Made by a program: the position numbers and the translations under genes. This document shows positions 57,930 through 64,000 of a stretch of DNA of 64,000 nucleotides, piece by piece. Below the pieces are notes generated by a model. That model had not been told where the DNA came from, did not search any database, and saw only the letters and a list, made by a program, of their open reading frames with translations. The stretch's first letter is position 1, and each line of letters starts with the position of its first letter. This DNA is from Terebella lapidaria (taxonomy: Eukaryota > Annelida > Polychaeta > Terebellida > Terebellidae), in NCBI GenBank assembly GCA_949152475.1, contig OX424562.1:930001-994000 (forward strand), read 5' to 3'.

Positions 57930-58012
57930 TACGCTCTTGGTTGATGTTGTCATCGTATGTATTTTTATGGGTTTCCCCATTTTAGAGGATGGAAATAAAA
58001 TAAATAAATAAT
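57930..58012 (+). mobile_element. 3' end of a LINE (fragment, plus orientation)
   Basis: ATTTTTATGGGTTTCCCCAT is followed by GGATGGAAATAAAATAAATA and a short AAATA tail. This is the usual end of a CR1/L2-like LINE. No coding part remains. Confidence 0.45.
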
Positions 58013-58823
58013 ATTTTCATAGTATGAAAATTGAGCAATTTACTGATTCAGTAAGGTGTTGATCCTACAAAGTTTGACGCATTCTAAGTTGGTGTTTTGG
58101 GGCATGCTTCTATTACATTAAAAAATGTTACATTTACTATAATCAACCCTTTAGACTATATTGGTAAACCGAATAGATCTAAAACAAATTGCTCTCACAA
58201 TGTTTCAATTTGAGTAATTGATGCCATGAAAGGGTGTATTAACAGTAAGCATATGTAAAAGTATTGATGTGTTCCAATATCGAATATTGGTTACAGTGCG
58301 TGCCATATCAAGTGTTGAACAGGTGATGACCATGAACGAGTAAAATAGGCGTGCATGAATTTTATCCGTACAGTGTCCCCATCTATCGAATGGCGATAGA
58401 AATGCTGGCATTTGGAGAAAGAAAAACATGTACGGGTTCAATTCGACCCATCGAACTTTCGAGCGATAATACCATATTCTGGGCGATAATACCAGTTTCC
58501 GGCAAAATATTTCAGTGTTACTCCAGTAAGCCGCGGCCCTGGGGGCCCCGGCAATGATCATATTTCCTGTAATGAAAAACACAACTAGTTTCACCAAAAA
58601 CATTATAATCACTTCTTGAAATACAGCATCAGCAATTTAAACCTCCGGGTTTCGCGGAATAATTCGGAAGAAGAAAAAACAACCCCGCTGAGATAGGCGT
58701 ATTTACAAGGAGATGTGCCCCCCAACTGGGTTGATTATGTGTTAGTTACAGAATGAGACAGAGTGCCATCGCGAATATAAAGAACGACGGCAGAATCAAT
58801 TGATCACGCGTGCATTACCGGAT
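58013..58823. other. DNA without recognised features
   Basis: Short ORFs of unconvincing composition only. Confidence 0.35.
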
Positions 58824-58955
58824 ACAGTTGACCTTACGACTGTCATGGTTGAACACCTTTTCTGTGAAGCGTACACCTCGGACAAATATTGCCGAACAAT
58901 AGTAATCCCCTCGGACAAACAACTCGAAGCATACACTGTCGTAAGGTCAATTCAT
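58824..58955. repeat. Small inverted-repeat element, about 130 bp
   Basis: TTGACCTTACGAC (58828-58840) pairs with GTCGTAAGGTCAA (58938-58950). Inside, the phrase CCTCGGACAAA occurs twice in direct orientation. A 130-codon open frame through this segment lacks an ATG and is not taken as a gene. Confidence 0.5.
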
Positions 58956-59318
58956 AGTTCAAAGACGGTATGTTGGGGTTGCAATACAATAACCGTTCTT
59001 TATTTGCTTGTGTACACAGATACTGAGCACTACTCATTGTCGAAGTATACCACGTTGAGATTCCCACACGCCAGAAAATGCGCTCATTTCGAATGTTGGA
59101 AGCCACGAGGTCACATGTGGAACCAAATCTGGAACGACAATCTCGCTGTTCTGCTACTACAACGCAGGGAACGAGTGTACGTACGATGAATTGTCTGACG
59201 CAATTTTAACACAAGTATAGCAGGAAATGTCGAACGCGCTGCTCCTGAACATGTGTCATACAACACACCTACTGAAGAAATTTCGGACGAGGAGCTTACG
59301 CACGCCGTTCTTTTTTTT

Positions 59319-59565
59319 AGGTTATGCAGTGCTTTATTTTCGGCCATGCAGTGCTTTATTTTCGGTCAAGCAGTGCTTTATTTTCGGTCATGCATTGCTT
59401 TATTTTCGGTCATGCAGTGCTTTATTTTCGGTCATGCAGTGCTTTATTTTCGGCCATGCAGTGCTTTATTTTAGGTAATAAACGCATTGCTTTATTTTCG
59501 GTCATGCAGTGCTTTAATTTCGGTCATGCAGTGCTTTATTTCAAGTAATGCAGTGCTTTATTTGC
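59319..59565 (+). repeat. 22-bp minisatellite, about 11 units
   Basis: The unit is TGCAGTGCTTTATTTTCGGTCA with small length changes (22-23 bp, one unit longer at 59473-59500). All three plus frames are open for short distances. The sequence just before it, 59225-59315, translates as NVERAAPEHVSYNTPTEEIS, which looks protein-like but has no supported start or homologue. Confidence 0.9.
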
Positions 59566-59625
59566 AAGTGAGCGTTCTTTCGTTGATATAACGCACACAT
59601 TATACAATGGATACATCGACAAGAA

Positions 59626-59627
<2 letters not shown>

Positions 59628-59714
<87 letters not shown>
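59628..59714. repeat. (AT)n microsatellite
   Basis: About 40 AT units without visible interruption after the first few bases. It is likely to be length-variable. Confidence 0.98.
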
Positions 59715-59717
<3 letters not shown>

Positions 59718-59879
59718 TACAGCATGCGTACATACTATATATACGCATATGTGTGCACATGTATGTATACTGAAATCAATTATGGGATGTGATTTCTCAC
59801 CAGACGAACAAAATCACACGGAATTCGCTGGCTCTCACGCTATATCATGTATGCTTCACATTTACCAGTATAAAGAATA

Positions 59880-60505
59880 TCTCATGATGATACTCATTGT
59901 GTCATCATCATAACGATACTCGTTGTATCATCATACCATAACGATACTCATTGTATCATCGTATCATAACGTTACTCATTGTATCATCACTTTACTGATT
60001 GTATCATCGTATCATAACGTTACTGATTGTATCATCGTATCATAACGTTACTCTTTGTATCATCACTTTACTGATTGTATCATCATATCATAACGATACT
60101 CATTGTATCATCATATCATAACGTTACTCTTTGTATCATCACTTTACTGATTGTATCATCGTATCATAACGTTACTCTTTGTATCATCACTTTACTGATT
60201 GTATCATCATATCATAACGATACTCATTGTATCATCATATCATAACGTTACTCTTTGTATCATCACTTTACTGATTGTATCATCATATCATAACGTTACT
60301 CTTTGTATCATCACTTTACTGATTGTATCATCGTATCATAACGTTACTCATTGTATCATCACGTTACTCATTGTATCATCATATCATAACGTTACTCATT
60401 GTATCATCATATCATAACGATACTCATTGTATCATCATATCATAACGTTACTCTTTGTATCATCATCATAACGATACTCATTGTATCGTCATATCATAAC
60501 GGTCA
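59880..60505. repeat. ATCATAACG-type minisatellite with two unit lengths
   Basis: Units of 28 bp (ATCATAACGTTACTCATTGT plus ATCATCAT) are mixed with shorter 20-bp units (ATCACTTTACTGATTGT type). Combined blocks of about 60-100 bp repeat several times. No supported gene. Confidence 0.88.
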
Positions 60506-60915
60506 TTATACGGTGGTATATATCTTTCAAGGAACAGAGGAATACAATCAATGGACATGACCCTCATACGAACAAAACAAAAATAAGCCAGGGGTTCTAA
60601 CATTCTAACACGCCGGCAACACGCCGGCAACTTTCAACACTAATATCCAAAATAGCATAGAATATGAAATAGGATAGGATTCAGTCATCCTATACCGCTT
60701 AGTACGAGATTTTGATGATGCAAAAAAAACATAACATCAAACACTTTGAATGAAATAAAGCCCGAACAAACATTTATATCTAAAGTCACATTGGCGTCGT
60801 ATGGGTCAGACAGTTTGTTACAATACTGGTTTTCTATTGTACTTCAGAAACCTGCCTAACAAATACTTTAGAAAGCCGAAATAACCTCGTGAAACTTCAT
60901 GACAAGTACATAAGT
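60506..60915. repeat. Unassigned DNA with a fragment of the 47.9-kb dispersed repeat
   Basis: 60757-60925 matches the left part of the 47860-48510 repeat (AAAGCCCGA, CACATTGGCGTCGTATGGGT, TGACAAGTACATAAGTA). The rest holds a CACGCCGGCAA direct doublet and nothing more. Confidence 0.45.
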
Positions 60916-61215
60916 AGTAAGGTAGGTAGGTAGGTAGGTAATTTATTTCAGATCAAATATATATACATATATACATAGAAATACATATGACAAACAAAAA
61001 ATATCTGATCCTGGGGTAAGAAAAACCAAGGCACATGGTGCCTGTATACTCCCAGTGATAACACATAGTACCCACACACAAAGACAACGTATGCTAGAAG
61101 TTGGTTTAAGCCCCACAATGTACAGTATATCACAGTCAACATAACTGAACCGAACGTGATTTAACAAAAACTTATGTATACAATGAGAACACCCTCAACA
61201 GATCCAACCCCTTAA

Positions 61216-62504
61216 AGCTGGACTAATGGTATTTAAGGAGACAAGAGAGATTAAAAAAAATATATGTCGGCACATGTACCGCATGTGTCCAGGCGGTACT
61301 GCACCCGTGAGATTACCGAACATTTCCGAAGTACCATCGGCTAGTTTCGGCCGCCCTCGGCGTTTGCTCCAAAGAGCTCCACTCACAAAGTGCAACCGGT
61401 CGATATAAAACTCGCCTGTCGTCATGTGGTATAGTCCAGTTCAACTCACGATACTCTGGGCTGCAACACCACGCTGCACTCCCGGTGAATGCATATCCCC
61501 CTTACTGCTTGTCAACAGCAGATATTTTATATCATTAGAATATGATGCATAAACCATCATATTGCCTAAATCTATCTCCGAAATGGAAATAAATAAACAC
61601 GATATATTCGACATGTCAATTGTTTACATAAAGTATCACACACAGATTCATAACAGAATGTACATCACAATTGAGAAATTGGCCCATGTTCTCCCGTCGG
61701 ATTACAACTCAACAGGCTTGAGTTGTAATCTAGCGGGATTACTATTGTTGGGCAATATTTGTTAGGCTTTAGGCTTCGCTTTCCAGAATAAAGCTCATCA
61801 ACTATGATTTGCGATTAGACAATTATGTATACATTTCATTGCCAATCAGTGTTTAGTGTACAAAATGTATTGTATCCGAAATTGGTTATAGTCATAGTCT
61901 ACTTTCTAACAAACATCATTGACAGTGAGTATTATTTGTATAATTATGCTATCGCACTGTATAAAAGATACACAGCCTAGACATAGTCCGCACAGTAATA
62001 GTATTTGGGGCGGGGGTGCTACTGTTAGCATCCCGAAATACAACTGTATGAACGGTAGTGGTCAACTGTGCCAACGAATAAGTGGTATGTATGGACGATT
62101 GATACATCATATCACACAAGTTGGTAATGTACATTGAAACGGAATGGAGTACATATGTAAAATTATTTCATAGTACAGTAATACCACCAAAATCCACCTT
62201 TTTAGCGTTCCCATTTAGGTATATCGATATATGCTTTAGCGGCAACAGCCCAAATGTTTCCGTGTTGACATGTACGCACAAATGACACGCTTCATTGAAC
62301 GGTACTGGGGCCTTATATACTGGCAGAAACCCCTCAAGTGCTGGAGCGTTTGGAGCAAACGCCGAGAACAACCGAAGGCAGCCGACTGCAGTCGGGCATT
62401 TTCGGAAATGTAACGGGCACAGTACCGTATGAACACATGCGGTACATGTGCCGAAATATATTTTTTAATCTATTTTTTTCTCCTTTTAAGCCATTAGTCC
62501 AGCT
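61216..62504. mobile_element. 1.29-kb inverted-repeat element at a TTAA site, nested in the LINE 3' UTR
   Basis: Both ends read AGCTGGACTAATGG inward, and both are flanked by TTAA (61212-61215 and 62505-62508). The arms stay similar for about 170 bp, sharing CGGCACATGTACCGCATGTG, CGGTACTG and CTCGGCGTTTGCTCCAAA. A TTAA target duplication is characteristic of piggyBac-type transposition, though the end sequence is not the common piggyBac CCC type. No transposase is present. The interior includes short unrelated DNA around 61500-62150. Confidence 0.7.
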
Positions 62505-62508
62505 TTAA

Positions 62509-62669
62509 GAAATAATGAAGAAAAAAAACCCCTCCCCGATAGACCCCAATAGGTAGCCCCAACTGATGCAAGCCCAGAAATCCCCCCCCGTCCCATCTCA
62601 GAGCCGTTGTCCACAAAATGGGCCGTCCCCGTCGCCGCTGGGGTTGTACGTTTAATACATGCGAAGTGA
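62509..62669 (-). other. LINE 3' UTR, part next to the coding region
   Basis: GC-rich minus-strand sequence with a run of G and T and no ORF. It ends at the TTAA junction of the nested element. Confidence 0.5.
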
Positions 62670-63465
62670 TCAAACATAATTTGAGATGAAATGTTGTTTC
62701 AGTCGTGAACCAAAGACTCGAGAGTTCGGTGATGTTTTTATAATCAGTGGGAGTTGATCCCACGAGGCTGGACCTTGATACAGGAGACTCCTGTGAACGA
62801 TATCACGTTTGACCGGGTTTAAGTGTATGTTGTTGCGTTGACGCGTGTTAAAGTTGTGTATGTTTTTATTTTTTGTAAACATAGACAGGAGTGGTGTTGG
62901 TAGGATAGATTGTTCTTGTCCAAACATAAATTTGCACAGTGATATTCGATACATATCGATGAAATTTGGAATTGCCAACTTACGGAATAGTGGTGGTGAG
63001 TGTTCATTATATGGTGCACCAGTTATTATGCGGACCGCTTTTCTCTGCAAAACATACAGTTTATTGAGCCGTGACTTTTTAGCAGAACCCCATAGGAGAA
63101 TTCCATATGATAAGTGTGGATGTATCAAGCTATGGTAAAGCAAGGTCAGGTTTTCTTGTGTTGAATATGTTTTAGCCGCTTTTATTGCATATAGTCCACT
63201 TCTGATCTTCTTCTGACAGACACCTATATGATCAGACCAGTTGAGCTTGTCATCTATATGCAATCCTAAGAATTTAACTGAATTGACCTTGTTGATTACG
63301 GAATTGTCGATTTCTATCTTCGAATTATATATTGGTTCATTTCGTTGATCATATAGTAGCATGTAATTAGTTTTAGTGATATTGAGCGACAGCTTATTTG
63401 CTTTGAACCAATCAGCTAGGATTTTTAATTCCTCGTTCAGCATATTGGCCATAGAATCAATATTT
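62670..63465 (-). CDS. LINE reverse transcriptase, thumb and C-terminal part
   Basis: About 265 codons in the frame adjacent to the upstream part. It begins around [19 protein letters not shown] and continues with WFKANKLSLNITKTNYMLL, VKFLGLHIDDKLNWSDHI, HPHLSYGILLWG and KLYVLQRKAVRII, the typical C-terminal motifs of Jockey/CR1-type polymerase proteins. It ends ISNYV and a stop at 62670. The product would follow FADD directly in an unbroken copy. Confidence 0.88.
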
Positions 63466-63472
63466 TTGCCAG

Positions 63473-64000
63473 TTAGATAGTTGTTGTGTCGTCAGCAAAG
63501 AGTATGGTGTTCACTTCCGTGAGTTTACGGGGCAAATCGTTCGTATAGATGATAAAGAGGAGAGGGCCTAATACAGATCCTTGTGGTACTCCACACGCGA
63601 TGTTGCGATAAATAGATTTGGTGCCTTTAAATTCAACGTACTGTTCCCTGTGACCGAGATAGCTTTTAAACCAGTCCAGCCCTACCCCCCGTATTCCATA
63701 ATGATTTAGTTTATGTAAAAGAATTGAGTGGTCGATCGTATCAAAAGCTTTTGATAAGTCTAAAAACAGAGCAAGAGTATATTCGTTATTTTCAAAACCA
63801 GTTAACGTATCTGATAGAAATTGAGTGACGGCATCAATCGTTGAGTGCTTTGGTCGAAAGCCATATTGACCTTTGTATAAGATGTTGTTTAATTCTAAGA
63901 AATTATATAGTCTTTTATGCATTAGTTTTTCAAGTATTTTGGACACACAGGGAAGTAGTGATATTGGGCGGTAGTTGTTAAGGTTTTGAGAATCTTTTGC
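63473..64000 (-). CDS. LINE reverse transcriptase, N-terminal and catalytic part
   Basis: The frame is open from the window edge to 63473. It shows the LINE signatures [72 protein letters not shown] and the catalytic FADD at its end. The AFDTIDH and PQGSVLGP forms fit the Jockey/CR1 group. The frame stops just after FADDTTTI; the next part continues one frame away, so a single-base frameshift lies at about 63478. Confidence 0.9.
   Translation of the reverse strand, partial: AKDSQNLNNYRPISLLPCVSKILEKLMHKRLYNFLELNNILYKGQYGFRPKHSTIDAVTQFLSDTLTGFENNEYTLALFLDLSKAFDTIDHSILLHKLNHYGIRGVGLDWFKSYLGHREQYVEFKGTKSIYRNIACGVPQGSVLGPLLFIIYTNDLPRKLTEVNTILFADDTTTI

Larger units (their letters stand above)
60916..64000 (-). 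mobile_element. Jockey/CR1-like LINE, 3' part, with a nested element in its 3' UTR
   Basis: Reading leftward from the window edge: reverse transcriptase coding region (64000 to about 62670), 3' UTR, an inserted TTAA-bounded element (61216-62504), further 3' UTR, and an end with GATCTGAAATAAATTACCTA and a short (CCTA)n tail at about 60916-60940. AATAAA followed by a short tandem tail is usual for these LINEs. The 5' part is outside the window. The coding region has at least one frameshift, so this copy is inactive. The link between the two 3' UTR parts is inferred from the tail and the clean TTAA junctions. Confidence 0.65.

Noticed and set aside
58800-59189. 129-codon frame around the small inverted repeat at 58.8 kb
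   Set aside because: No ATG start, runs through a hairpin repeat, and no recognisable protein features.
59225-59474. Protein-like phrase NVERAAPEHVSYNTPTEEIS leading into the 22-bp repeat
   Set aside because: Too short, no supported start or splice pattern, and the rest is repeat translation. It may be a captured exon fragment but cannot be supported.

Overview
The window looks like nuclear DNA of a marine invertebrate, probably a lophotrochozoan such as a mollusc, although a lancelet or similar animal is not excluded. The reasons are spliceosomal intron signals, a DIRS-type retrotransposon, a Jockey/CR1-like LINE, many short inverted-repeat DNA elements, tRNA-derived SINE remnants, and repeats rich in AAGGTCA and TACATGTA words. 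The taxon call is inference. No bacterial operon, CRISPR array or rRNA gene was seen. Protein-coding host genes are almost absent: most of the 64 kb is repeats of different ages and sizes.

Layout. 1-5190: the right part of a DIRS-like tyrosine-recombinase retrotransposon (gag-like tail, reverse transcriptase and RNase H, tyrosine recombinase, inverted end repeats), treated here as a fossil; it carries an apparently perfect 2 x 1053-bp internal direct repeat. 5222-5605: an unrecognised 127-residue ORF. 5.7-11.5 kb: small inverted-repeat elements, a SINE remnant, and a degenerate tandem repeat of about 390 bp interrupted by a 495-bp element with an 8-bp target duplication and a dozen hairpin cassettes. 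11.8-29.26 kb: a 17.5-kb array of about 460 copies of a 38-bp unit with several higher-order layers. 29.3-39.4 kb: old dispersed repeats plus a decayed minus-strand, multi-exon gene with a C2H2-like finger, a SWIM zinc finger and 18 copies of an 18-residue repeat. 39.42-41.49 kb: the same 38-bp satellite in the opposite orientation. 41.5-50.5 kb: hairpin elements, dispersed repeats and a 48-bp minisatellite. 50.6-56.14 kb: about 154 copies of a 36-bp unit, read through by one stop-free frame of almost 6 kb. 56.4-60.9 kb: direct repeats, a 22-bp minisatellite, an (AT)n tract and an ATCATAACG-type minisatellite. 60.9-64.0 kb: a minus-strand LINE whose 3' UTR holds a 1.29-kb element bounded by TTAA.

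The points most worth a second look are the 36-bp array with its long stop-free frame, the satellite pair in inverted orientation around the SWIM gene, the SWIM/18-residue-repeat gene itself with its in-phase splice, and the palindrome-cassette element at 10.07-10.56 kb. Copy numbers, identities and boundaries were read by eye and are approximate unless exact bases are given.
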